Source of the DNA: Lepidurus packardi
Lineage: Eukaryota > Arthropoda > Branchiopoda > Notostraca > Triopsidae
Assembly (NCBI GenBank): GCA_023053545.1
Contig: JAKZAN010000005.1
Span: 13,020,001-13,084,000, forward strand
Reading direction: 5' to 3'
Length of the DNA stretch: 64,000 bases
A model generated the notes under the pieces. The model worked only from the letters and a program-made list of their open reading frames with translations. It searched no databases and was not told the origin of the DNA. Shown in pieces: positions 25,101 to 39,082 of this stretch (its first letter is position 1; each line of letters starts with the position of its first letter). Made by a program: the position numbers and the translations under genes.

Positions 25101-28100
25101 CCCTAATGAGATGGTGCAGGTATGTACAGTACAATTCGTTTCGCCTGCTTGCCAGGAAAATGTGCTCGGACCCCAAACCACGGAACTGTACCGTTAGCAT
25201 CCCGAAACTTCCAAAATGCATGCATTTTTTCTCGCCTATTTGGTTTCCTTAATGTTCCCTTAATCTTCCGGGCGAAGAACCCTATCTTCACTCGTCTCGC
25301 GATATTTAAATGTACCGGAAGGCTATCTCGGCATCCTTTCGACGACGCTTTGCTAGTTCGCGGGAGTACTTCCTTCTCCTTTTTTAAAAAAATAATTCAA
25401 AAGATATGGAGAAAAAAACAGTTGGAGAGAAAAAGTTTGAAACGCAGATTCGTAGTCCGAAGACTCCCGTATCCCTAAGCTCGATGGGGGCGGTTAGTAC
25501 GGGGAAATTTTTGAACGTTTCGTTAAAACCAATGCATTTAGTGGAAAAATTCTTGGATAGTAGGCTTGAGCATACTACCCCAATTAGCTGAATATTTCTT
25601 TTTGTAATTTCTTATGTAAGGTTGTGGCAAAACAAAAACAGACATGCCCGCCATCTGTGGCTGTTTCGCAACGACAAGTTAAGGTATACGGGAGCCTTAA
25701 TGGTCGATAAATAATTGGGCAGGGTCGTTTGGTTTTTTCTCAGTCTTGGGGAATCGCTCGACAATCATTTACGAAAGCTTCCAAAACATGTCTTTCTTTA
25801 AAAGCTTTCAGCTCAAGTACCAGGTGGAATGCTGGAATGGTTTTTATTGTAATGGATTAACTCGTTTGTTTGCTTTCCTTCTTAAAATATAATTTAGCAC
25901 GACGACCCTTCTTTTCCTTCCTTAAAAATTACCAACATGACGTTCTAACCTAGTTAGGAATGTCCCTCGCAGCACATGTACTGGAAAAAAATAAGGGTGC
26001 TTCGGTCTCCCCACTTCGGGGGTGATCGAAGTGGGGCAACCGGCATACGAAACTTTAGGAAACCGTTTTAAAAGTAAACTGTGTTTCGTCCTGTGTTTCT
26101 CTTAGATTAAAATCGAACAGGCGCAACTGGGAAAGTACTATCAGCACGACTCGGATAAATGCCCTCAGGCGTCGTTAGAAATTTGGGAAGGCGATCGTCC
26201 GCCGGTATTGCCATCCCTGGCGCGTCCCAATACCGGTCTTTGGTGTGGGACGACGGTTTGGCCGAGGGTCTTTTATTCAGAAGCCAACGCCGTAACATTT
26301 CTTCTCCGATGGCTTCCCATTTTGCCGGGGGCAACTCCTCGAAATCGCCCCTCTGCAGCCGCCACTCCATCCAATACTGCTCCCAGCCGCGCCAGCGAAG
26401 AAGACACTCGACTCTTGTCCCTGACGTACCGCTTCTTGCCGCGCGGTGACGCAGTAATACGGTAAGCATGTCGCTCCCGGTAATCAATGTATAAAGCCGC
26501 CTACTTACCACGTACAGTACAGTACGTACAAATGCGTGGCGGGGCGAAGACGAGAGGACAAAAGCCTCATAAAAAGCGGAAGGAGGAGGACCCCCCAAGG
26601 GGGTAGCTACGACTCGGGGTTTTCCGAAGGCGGATACGAAGATGAATCGTAAGAGGCATATCAAACTGCGAAGAAGAGAATGCTTTCATGGGTTTTCCGT
26701 CTTTATTTCCATACCTTTTTTTCAACCCCCGAAGTTCAGTAGCTCATTGACTGAACGGCTCGGTTGGGCTCGGCTGGCGTCCAACATTTGGGCGGACTGC
26801 CAGTACCAGCCGAGGCAGGAAAAAAGGCAAAAAAAGAAGGAGAGAGAAAGAACCTCAAACGAAAAGCTATACTATCGTTGAACATTTCCCTTCACAATGC
26901 TGAGAAAGCACTCCTTCCGCGCTGCCTTGGTGACGGAAGAAATAGGGTACTTCGAATCTGATTTTAAGTTAAATGAATGTGAGGAAAATGTCTGTGCAAT
27001 CTGCTCTTGCTCAATTGAGTTTCCGCGCTGCTGAAGACACAAAAGTCCTTAGCCGAACACACCTTGGTAAGTTTGACTTAAAAGGGGGACACCCTGGCGA
27101 GAAGGGATGGAAGGAGGTACTAAAAGACTGACAGTTGTATTATTATTATTTTCCTTGCCATGTTTTCTCCCCTCCCGCGTCTGTCCCCGCTTTATCCTAA
27201 CTCATGAAGGCTAATTGTCTGGGACTCGACGAAATGGGGACCTTCTCTTTCCACCCCACTTGTCCTTCTCGTTTTCGCGAACTGTAGCACTTTTGCTCCC
27301 AAAGTTTTCGTTCGTGATTTTTTTTTATTCAAATGGGGGTACCATAACACGTCTTTGTTTTGATGAGAGTTTGGGGGCAAGTGTCCTGTAATGCTCTTTT
27401 CAATGTCTTTATGAAGGTATGGGAGTGTGGAAGACGGCATCTATCTGGGCGAGAGACTACCGGGAACTTTATGCTCGAGGTCCTATAAGACATGTGACAC
27501 AAAGAAATGTCGTTTGCAGTCACCCGGCTATCCTGGGTTCTACCCGCGGAATGCACATTGCTTGTATCGCATTGCTCAACGTAATGCGGCGCCGTCAGGT
27601 AAACGCGTGCTGTTGGCACTGGAACAGACGCAGAATTGGAAAATCCACGTGAAAGACGGAAGCGGACCTCTGAGCGGAAATGGGTCGCTGACAGGTCCGT
27701 CTCTCTCCCTTCCGCTCCGCGACAAACGGCTCAAGACGTGGCACGAGTGTGAAGGCGACTACGTGACCATTTATGATGGTGTTAGTACAAGCAGTCCGGC
27801 ACTTTTGCGATTCTGTGGCAACGGTCCTTTGCCGGAAGTCATTTCCAGTGGCCCGGATCTGGTCGTCGAGTTCCGCAGCTCGGCTTTTGATGCTATTCAA
27901 TCTTTTGCCTCCAGCTACGGCTTGGAGGGTTTCGAGTTGGACGTCCGGGTCCTGTACCTCGACAAAGAAGCCCTGGAGGCCAGCGAGAGTAAGTGCAGCT
28001 TCAATTTGACGAGTGCTGTCAGTGTGAAAGGCCTTTTAAGTCAACCGGCGAGTACTTTTCCCGTCAATACAACCTGTGTCTACCGGTTTCTCGGCCGGCC

Positions 28101-30003
28101 CGACGAGAAAGTCTGGATCTATTTCGTCAAGTACTACTTGATGGGCCCCCCGTTATTGCGTACGTCGGACAGTGCGGAACGGACCAGCTCACATAGAAAC
28201 AGTTATGTAACTTCAACACCCAATGCTACCCATCCTTGTTATTCCTCTCGCACTGGTTTGCAGATTCAGTCCGTCGACACCAATGGATTAACGGTATCGA
28301 CCTGGGGACCCTACTGTAAAGAAAAACCTCCTCCCTTATGCGAACTACGGCTGATGACGGCGGGCGAAAGAGCGCGGCCTTGTTCCGCCAACGAAAGTTT
28401 CATATCGGACACGTCCACGCTCGTCTTTCAGCAAAATCTCTTGGACGGAACGGCGATGGCCGAGTTTCGCTTCATTCTTGCGTATGAATTCGTCTTAACG
28501 GCTCAAGACGGTGAGCCCTATGCGGTGCCTGTTTCGAAAACACATCCCAAATCTACGGGGGAGGCTGTCCGCACGTGTAGGCGTCTGTTCCAAGGTGGAC
28601 GCCGACAAGGTCGATTCAGCTCGCCCACGAACGTTTTTTTGTTCGGCCGTGGTGGCTCTCGATCCCTTCGCTGTGTTTATCGATTCGCAGGCGCTTGGAA
28701 CGAGCGCGTTAAAATTGGGCTATTGCAATGGAAATCCGTTTCAAATTACGGGCAACCACGCTGCGAACACTTTTGGGCTCAGCTGAGCCAAGAACGGCAC
28801 TGCAGTACGCAGTCGGCCGTCACTTTGAAATTTCGAGAACTCGTCAGTCCGGAAGCACCTGCCTTGCATCGAGATTGCTTCTGCGATCCCCGTCAAATGC
28901 CTTTTATGTACATCTCCTCCACCAACGTCTTGGAGGTTGTTTACGAGATTCGCAATATGAGCTACGATCAAGACGCGGATCATTTCCATTTTGAAGCGTC
29001 CTATGAATTTTTCTCCAATCCCAAGTGTTCTCCGCAGCACCACTTGACCGGTCCGGGTGGCCAGGTCGAGCTTCGCAGTTATGGTTCCTCGGCAGAGGCT
29101 TACGGTACCTTGGCTTGCCAGAGACAACGGTGGTTGTTTACCCCGAGGGACAATCGATACCTGTTTCTCGCCTTACCGGGCTTCTCTTGGTCGCATAGCA
29201 ATCTCACAGATCGCCATCAGCCACATCAACAACCCCCGGGCTGGAAATGCCCGACCAGTAATCTTCTCCTCATTTACGAAGGCGGAGTATTGCAACACTC
29301 GGTCTGCCCAGCAACGACCACCTCTCTGTCCTGGGCCCAAGAGACGGTGGAGCTTTTCTCCTCCGGATGGGAAGAAGCAGCAGCTGTAGCCGCTTCCCGG
29401 GCCAATGGCACTCCACCGGCCGACAGTCAGACGTCTCGCTCGGAAACCCTCAACTTGCATTTGGATGAAGAAGACACGGATGGAAAAGCTTCTCCACCGA
29501 ATCGCGAAGTGATTGTCGAATTTCTGGGATCCGAACCGGATCATTACCGACTCAAGTGGCTGGAAGTAATGCCGGAGATGGTGGCAGCTTCACCGGCGGG
29601 GGTGGAAAAACTCAGTCCTGCTCCCCCTATCTCCGCTATGTGCGTTACCTGGTGCCCCGAGCTGCGGGCCTGCGTGGATCTAACTTTGTGGTGTAACGGT
29701 GTGGCAGACTGTCCCTCAGGGATTGACGAGGCAGGGGAAGACTGCCGGAACAGTCAGTGGTACCTGTCGAAAATGACTTGGTTTTGGGTCGCCGCAGGTA
29801 GCAGTGCCCTGGTACTCTTAAGCATCGTCACCACGGTGTCGTGCCGAGTGTATGTAGTCGGAGGACACAGACGGTCCCGCTCCCTGTTAGGAGGGGGAGC
29901 GTCCTCTTCGGGTGCCGGTTCAACGGCCCTCACCACTCCTCTGAATCACAGTGGTCTTTTTTCCACCGCGGACTTGTTCGACAAAAAGCTCGCCATCTCT
30001 TGA
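22106..30003 (+). CDS. LDLa and multi-CUB domain transmembrane protein (Culd-like)
   Basis: Four exons joined in phase: 22106-22304, 24977-25119, 26106-26461, 27417-30003, giving 1094 residues. Residues 1-27 form a signal peptide. Residues 29-66 are an LDL-receptor class A repeat with six Cys and the acidic [13 protein letters not shown] calcium site. The middle holds four or five CUB-like units (about 68-233, 261-410, 423-590, 618-781, 770-955), of which the clearest begins at [12 protein letters not shown] second LDLa (975-1009, CNGVADC core) precedes one membrane helix (about 1021-1045) and a tail of about 50 residues. Architecture resembles arthropod CUB-and-LDLa proteins such as Drosophila Culd, an endocytic-trafficking protein; exact orthology is inferred. 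The start could equally be the adjacent ATG at 22109. Exon 4 is unusually long (2.6 kb) and intronless. The 27417 acceptor has a modest pyrimidine tract but is the only phase-compatible choice I found. Confidence 0.88.
26009..26036. repeat. 10-bp perfect stem-loop in an intron
   Basis: CCCCACTTCG, an eight-base loop, then CGAAGTGGGG. It lies about 70 bp before exon 3 of the LDLa/CUB gene, inside the intron, close enough to the acceptor to affect branch-site exposure. That role is speculation. Confidence 0.5.
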
Positions 30004-31510
30004 CAATCTACGCCTTCGGGTCCCTCCGATTTAGACGAGGTAGAAGAATGGGACCTAGAAACGACGGTTTGAGTTTCAGGGCTTTTTTTCTGACCCTGAC
30101 ACGCGCTGCGAACACGCAAGGGGAGACTCTTCAGTCCCTCAGGCAGCTTTGATTTCAGTATTTCTTCGCCGAGTGTATCTTTCTTTCTTTTGTTAGTTTC
30201 TTATCCCTCCATCGTTTGGCAGTCAACCTTTTCTTGTTTTCCTTCCGCATTTTGCTGACCAGATCTCTCCGGAGGCACGTTTAGGCAATCAATCGATGAG
30301 ACGAATGTATTATAATAGCTGCAAAGGGATAGGGGGAAGCCGCGAATGAGATGTCTCCTTGAGGCCAAAGAATTTTATACGTTTATTACTTCCAGCCAGC
30401 GGTTGAAGAATAGGTGGAATCTGGGAGGCTGGGGTAATCGATACCCATCATTCTTGAAGGGCTGGTGACACACTTTGAGCGCGATAAGAGATCATTTTTT
30501 TTCTCAACTTAAGGGGGGTGAAACCTTACGCTGCTGGTATTTCTTCGTCCTTCCCATCACTTTGCTTGGAATAAGATTCATTAAGATTTTTTCTCCCTCT
30601 TCTGCTTCTCTCGTTTTCCTCTTAGGGAAAACAAGAAGGGGGGGATTATAAACATAAATTTGTTTTTATTTGCATGAGAGGGAAGTTTTATGTTCTGCCT
30701 CGCATGCACAAGACGCTCAATATTCTCTTTTCCGCCCCCCTTATCGTTAGAAGAAAAAACGGGCCAGGGAGGGAAAAACTGGGGGGTTACATTGGAAGAG
30801 AGATTTGAAAAGAAGTATGGTGGCGGCTAAAAAAGACGAACAAGGAAAAAACAGCAGCTTTTCGGGCGAGAGGGGAAAAAGCTAAGAGAAAAAAAGGCAA
30901 ATAGAAAGAGGATGACATCTTTGTTTTGTTTGTTGGTTCACTTTATTCTGGGTTTCTCCCTATCGTCACATCCCAGTGTCAACAATCGTATGATCTCGCA
31001 CGTCTCACCCTGCCAGCCACCCCCACCGTCATTCGTGATAGAGTGTATAACATGGTGCTCAAGAAGGACTGACCAGGACGCGGATCACAAGCAACGGTAA
31101 AGTAATTCCCAGTACCCATCAGAAACGAAAAAATAAACGGTGGAAGTAACAAGAAGTATGCTGCGTTGCGCCAGTAAACGGATGGACCTCGTTTGGACGC
31201 GGAGCGTACTCGTGCCACCGGACCTAACAGGGGGAAGATACAATTCTCGAGGACACACAACCAAGTGTGAAATTGTTATTCCTATGCTCTAGGCCAAAGC
31301 GAGAATAATGGTATTAGCATGTGTCTGGGGTCCAAAGACAATCTTCCCGTTCCGTGCCCAGTGTCTCCCGTTACCGACAAAAGCTTTTCCTTTTCCTTCG
31401 TTGCCACGCTCAAAGTGAAAGAAAAAATCAGGAGGAGAGGCGTGAAGAGAAGAAGACGAAGAAGAAAAATACCCATCTTTGGGCAAAGGGTTCTAATTGA
31501 GTGCGGGTAC

Positions 31511-31516
31511 TTTATT
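31511..31516 (-). terminator. Candidate poly(A) signal for CMAS
   Basis: AATAAA on the minus strand, about 186 bp beyond the CMAS stop codon. It lies upstream of the + strand signal at 31677, so if both are used the two convergent transcripts overlap at their 3' ends. Confidence 0.45.
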
Positions 31517-31676
31517 GTTGTAAACCCAATCAACCGTCACTTCTCCGAATGGATGGATGGATACAAAGACAATACTTTTTTCCCCATCCCAACTGTGTGC
31601 GTGACTGGTGTAAGATGAAACATTCCCTGAAAACCTTAACCTCCCTCCCCGTACACATACCAACCCCAACTTATTG

Positions 31677-31682
31677 AATAAA
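31677..31682 (+). terminator. Candidate poly(A) signal for the LDLa/CUB gene
   Basis: AATAAA about 1.7 kb after the LDLa/CUB stop codon. I noticed no earlier canonical signal on this strand, so a long 3' UTR is likely but unproven. Confidence 0.4.
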
Positions 31683-31701
31683 GTTTAAGAGTTCTTTTTA
31701 A

Positions 31702-34123
31702 TTAAAGGAGGTTGTATTGCTTTGTGTATTGCTCAGCCAACCACAGGTCAAAGGGAGAATCGATATCATGAGAGTATTCCGGCGCGAGTTCCACGAAGCC
31801 ACACCTGTAATTAGACATTACGCCAAGTAATAAGTCTATGAAGCCACCGATGCCAGTGGAAGCTGCTGGTCCGTATTATATTACCTGCCTCCTTGGAGTA
31901 AGCCTTGCTTTATCAGGGGTACTTTGGATACATAAAAAGCGCCATTTTCAACCAACTCGCCTTCCCAGTCTTGCCGGCGTGGTCTTGCAGACACGTGGAA
32001 GTTCAGCGGTACTAATTCTCCTACGTTAGTTACAACACACAAAATCGAATGACGATGCAAAGGGAATACAGTTATGTTCGCACCTGTGTGATGGCGCCAC
32101 CTCAACGCATGGCTTCTCGTTACCGAAAACACCGAGTCGTACCCCTCGTAGAGGATCTTCTTACAAGCTTCGTCCACGTGGGAAGGTAAGACAAAAGGCG
32201 ACGTACACTGTGCTAGTGCCACGACATCGATATCTGTCAAACGGAATAGACAGCTTGAGACAGTGCCTTCCAAACTTCGTTAAAGATTTAAAGCTGTCGA
32301 TACCAGTGTGGACGTCTATAAACTCTTGAACAGCTGCCAGGGAGGTCGCAGAATCGGTTGCGGTGTGTGCGGCTCGGTAATGGACGTTAACTCCATGAGA
32401 AGCCGCCGTTTGAGCGATCACATCGTTGTCCGTTGACACCCATATTGAATGCAGACCTTTCCGTCAACATACAACTTTCAATCACGGTTTTTAAAGGTTA
32501 CGTGCAACAGCATATAAACTTGGTATGGCAGGGTACATTCGGCATGCTCCAGGCTGTAACACTATTTCAGACATTTTGCGGCAAGGAGATATTGCCTATA
32601 TAAAAAGACATTACGCACGACATCTTTGGCGAGCATACTGCTGCGGTTTTTATGATTCTTTCTTAATGTGCCGCCGTTACAAAAGATACAATGTAATCTG
32701 AGTACGTTCTGAATTCCTTGATATCTTAGCTCAGTGTAGGCGCTTAGCATGGAGAATTTCGGTACGCAAAACAATAACAACGCCATCTATGAGTGTGTCG
32801 CATCGATACGCTAAGGTTTACGGGAGCCTTATATCATGCAGTATGAGATGGATTTCGGGTTATCAAGGTGCCGTGAAGATCTCGATTGCTGAAAGGGGTT
32901 GTACGCACGTAGGTATCAATACGCAGTACCTGTTGGAGCAAGAACGGTCTCTAGGACCTAATAATCCTAATGTGAACTTCGATTACATTTGATTGCCAAG
33001 TTCCCTTTGATATGATGCTACTCATGCTTACAATTTTCTCGGAAAGAGCGGAGTGCAGGCTAATTTCTGTTGAGTTGCAAGGGTCCTAACTTGGACTCCA
33101 AGAGCACGTCTCGAGAGAATTCATACGAAAAGTTTGAAAGGTCCCTTTTAGTAGAATCTAACCTATTCCTGTCACAAAATTTCTCATACTGCATTGAGAC
33201 GAACTTATAACTCATTATTACAATATTGAGTTTTACGATCTCAAGCGAAATGGTAGCGCGTGTGATAAAATCAAGCTGGCAGATCTTCTCATTTTTTACG
33301 CCAACTCTAATTGTGTTCACTAGAACTAAAATGCTAATTACTTCAGAAGTAATCCAAGTTTACAAAATCTTACACTTGCTTAAGCTGGCGATGGAGGTAT
33401 GGAATCCATAATGGCTCCAATATTGAACATTCACATCATATCTGACAGTCCTCTGTTGACTGTTTGTACCCTTGTGTGCTCGCACGTGTACAATCTGACA
33501 GCTCGTTCAGAATGCATACTATGGTACTGTCAGCTGAGGATTAATGAGTCTCTTTCGACCCTGGACACGGGTTAATGGATTATAAGTCCCCTCGTAGCTT
33601 CATATCCGTGTAAATGAATGTACTGAGATGAAGATGTAATGTAATGAGATGAAGTTTGTATACGCTAGGTTGTAATTCGATTCTCATTTAATTGAAAGAA
33701 AGTCTAGCCATGCAACAAAATTAATGAATCTTCGTTCTTCAGGTTTACAATATTGATTACTTCAGGTGCAACAATATAATAACACGAACTTGTCGCGGCC
33801 GACGCCTATAATAGAACACATTAACCAGTCCCGAACAATCTAGTACTACGCGTCCTTTTCCTACTTGTCTTACAAGGTAAACAAAGGGAACATCCATCCT
33901 AATGCCATTTCGTGACGCATACAACATCGAATTTCCTCATGCTGTCTACTGTACAGGATATTAAAAACAGTTAGATCTTACTTTCACATTGTTGTAGCTT
34001 CTTTAAACATCGACCTAAGAGGGTTTCTCCATTTAAAACGCTCAAATTCTTCAACGGAATCCCTTTACTTCCCCCGCGCGCCAACACCAGTCCCGCAAAA
34101 TTCAAATTCAAATCCCGCGCCAT
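31702..34123 (-). CDS. CMAS: N-acylneuraminate cytidylyltransferase (CMP-sialic acid synthetase)
   Basis: The enzyme activates sialic acid with CTP to give CMP-sialic acid. Five minus-strand exons join in phase: 34123-33982, 32456-32304, 32233-32084, 32020-31885, 31804-31702 (stop 31704-31702), giving 227 residues. Residues 14-26 carry the nucleotide-binding motif LARGGSKGIPLKN. Then come WVSTDND, QCTSPFVLPS, EGYDSVFSV, the conserved RPRRQDWEGEL-ENGAFY block and the C-terminal DIDSPFDLW. The length fits the single-domain bacterial and insect enzymes; the HAD-like C-terminal domain of vertebrate CMAS is absent. The frame stays open upstream to an ATG at 34414, which would add 97 residues. I prefer 34123 because a TATATATA lies just 5' of 34414, so transcription probably starts inside that extension, and because the family normally begins a few residues before the motif. 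Intron 1 (32457-33981) is 1.5 kb. Confidence 0.9.
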
Positions 34124-34419
34124 TTCCGAGAAACCGTTAGCCGAGTTACGCCTAGCCCAACTAGGTGCCGTTACGTCACAGGAAACGGGAACAATGGTAC
34201 CAAAGGGTATAACACATTTAAAGGCGAGCGTACTGTTTACGTCTCGTTTACGCAATAAGTCTTTCGGCGTACTGATAAATGTACTCCCTCTAAAAGATTC
34301 CGTGTGCACGTCATAAAGCTCAAGTTGAGTCACGGGTATTTTGCCTTGGAAGCGAAACCGGTCGGCATTATCGAACGTCAACAGTAGTGGGTCGAAGTTG
34401 GCGCCTGCGTTCATTGATG

Positions 34420-34430
34420 TTTTATATATA
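34420..34430 (-). promoter_or_regulatory. Candidate TATA box of CMAS
   Basis: On the minus strand the sequence reads AATATATATAAAAC just before the upstream in-frame ATG at 34414. A start site 25-30 bp downstream would fall after that ATG and before the preferred start at 34123. Confidence 0.4.
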
Positions 34431-34502
34431 TTCCGCCTGCCCAGACGTTGACGTAGCTCGCGTAAAAAGGACCAATGAGAGCGTTTCAAAACAATCCCGT
34501 AA

Positions 34503-36368
<1,866 letters not shown>

Positions 36369-39082
36369 ATTTCTTGTAAAATAGCTGCTTTTTATTTTAA
36401 GAAGTTCAAACCCTGGAAGGTTCCTCCGGGACGCCGGCAAAGACTTGATTGGGTCCCCCCCAGCAGTTTTGTATAGCAATGTTTTAGACGATTGAAAAAA
36501 AGAAACGTTCTGATTTGTCTTTTCTTGTTTGCAAGCTTATCAGGGAGTATGTTGTTCCAGCTCTATCATGTTTTTCTCTAGTTTTTTTCTTCGAGAAAAC
36601 CAGCAAAACAGAGTTAGAAAAGAACAGTTGAAGCCTTTTTGCGGAAAAGATTGGACGCAGAGTTATGTACTTAAAAAAGGTGTGGAATCATGCGAATCCT
36701 GCGACTAGAGCAGATTCTGGGTTGTAGAGTGCGAGGGCTGAGCAATTGAGTGGGTTGATCTCACGCTTATTCTTTGTTTTTCTATGGAGTTTTTTGGTTC
36801 CTTTTCTTGGATCTGTGCATATTTTGGATTTCAAGTTCTTGTCGTAAATCACTGCAACTGTTAACTCCCCTTGCGCTCCTCAACAAACCTACTGAAAACG
36901 CTTGTGAATATGTTCAAACATGAGTCGATGGAAGATTCATATCTTTTTCAGCCTAGGACAAAAAGAAAGAAACGTTTGTCTGGTTAACAAGTTCGCTCAA
37001 TCTTGATTCAATGCCTCTCATGACACCTTTTGCAGTTATCAACAGAAACTCTAGAACCTCCTTCCTCATTGTTTTTTCATGGTGATCGTGTATCTCCCGT
37101 TCATGGTAACTAGTCCCTCGCATTCTTCTTAGTATTCAAACAATACTGTTATAGTGACTAGAAGCGGTGTATTTTCTTCCGGTTTTGTCCTAAAACGCTC
37201 TCGGAAAAGCTTTGAGTGTCATTTTTTAAACAAACAAAGGAGACGTATTGTTTACCATACTGCGTGTTCCTTGTGAGTGGTTTTTAGGGGGCACAGTGTC
37301 GCCTCGCCCTGCAAGTGGCTAAATTTAGCAATGTATTTTCAAGTATATTGGTCGGTGTTGAATGGTTTTCAAGACACTTGGATTAGCATTTGGTTCGCTC
37401 TGCTGTTGTGATGAGTGGCAGAAATAGACGCGCGTTAATGCTAGAAAACATACAGCTCATCCCTGCTCTAGCTTTCATTGTTGACAGCTAACTCCTGCCT
37501 TATTTCCTTGTCATTATTCGGCTGAAAAGGTATAAAGTGACGTTGGATCAGACGCATGCTGAATCAAAAGTGACCTTGCCCGGTTAAACTGAGGGCTTTC
37601 CAAGTTATTTAGGAACTTTCACGTGACGGCATGCTGGACAGTCACGTGAAAAAGCTTAGTTTGGAAACAACAAACCAGGGAGTGTTTTTGATGGGTCGTA
37701 CGTATTATATAAAGGGTGTGCTAACACATGGCGGTAGTTCGCACGGATGGGTGCCTTGTGCTGGCACACCTAGGGGACCGAGAAGAAGCGACAACGTTTT
37801 GTACCTAAACTCTGACTCACAAGAATGTGACTCATAAATCTTTGAAGCTCAGGGCAACAAGCCGTTTGGCTTGGACACAAGGCCCAAACCTACTGGACCT
37901 TCTATAAAAAGGCGCGATAGGACTTTGCCCCGCGTTCTAATGTTGTCCTAGGCAGTTTTAGGCGAGGTAAATAAGCCCCTGTGCCGTGTGCCGAGTCTGG
38001 ATTGAGGCACAAACAAGTACGTGGAAACAATGCAGTCATGGCTGGGTACATGACACCCGCCAATTGGGAATGCACACTGACATTCGGAACTAAATGTTAA
38101 TTGTAATTTGGTACGAAAAGGAAGCAGGAAGGGTAGTACATAATTGCGTACTTGTTTAAGAGAAAAATTTAAATGTAAATGACCTTTAAATGGAATTCCT
38201 GGCTTATATTTTGCAGTAGTTTGCAGTACTGCTTAATTTTATTCAAACAGAGATTAGCTGCAGATGTTCGGGGCATTAAAAGGTCATGTTTAGCGGAAGA
38301 GAAACGTTTTGACAAAAATACCCTCTTTCTAATCTTTTTTCCCGTTAACTAGGTGGGTTGGCTTGTTAGTGGAACTGAACTCTCCAGGGTGAAAGAGGCA
38401 AGTCGAAGAATGCGAAAATCCGTTTAGGCATTTTTGTTCTAACTCGTTTGGGATTTAGAACGCCGTCATTGTAAGGTTTCAAACGACAGGACTCCACTAG
38501 CTTTTCCTTCGTGACTTAAGAAAAAACAAATCCCTCCAAGTCATTATTCGCGAATTGCCCGAAGCCCACGCCAAGTCTGAAGTGCTACATCCGGTTTCAG
38601 CGATAGAAAAACTCGACATTGCCGTTTATTGATTGTTGGCAATTCATTCATAAATCGGGTAGATGACATATCCAGACAGAAAATCCAAATTAGAGGACAT
38701 AAAACAACTTCTCATGGTTAATTTCTTGGTTCGTTTATAACATATCTATCATACTCCACCTGTTTACAGATAGCGGGGAGGTTAATTCATAAACTAATCA
38801 ATTTAATAGATTAACGGCGTCTTTTAAGGTTAAAGTCTAAACGAACAGAGCTGATCTGCCATCTGCCACTGCATTGTAATTGCATTGTTTGATTAAATAC
38901 CACTATCTTGCCTAGACTTCTCCAACGGAAATATTTGAAAAAATTGGGCGCGGAAACTGGACTACTTCAGAACCATGGCAACCTCGAAGTAATCATAACA
39001 ACAAAGCCTGCTTTCCCCCGAGTTCTATTTTCTCTATGTTTATTATGGATTAAAGCGTGTTGAATCCCAGTGCCATTTCCGA
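36369..39082. other. Intergenic interval between UBALD and IFT140
   Basis: I see no supported gene, RNA gene or mobile element in these 2.7 kb. It should contain the UBALD 3' UTR and the IFT140 promoter, but no clear poly(A) signal or TATA box stands out. Confidence 0.5.

Larger units (their letters stand above)
30004..31701. other. 3' flank of the LDLa/CUB gene, convergent with CMAS
   Basis: I see no coding exon between the stop of the LDLa/CUB gene and the stop of CMAS on the other strand. The sequence is purine-rich in parts and contains poly(A)-signal candidates for both genes. It is probably 3' untranslated sequence from one or both. Confidence 0.55.
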
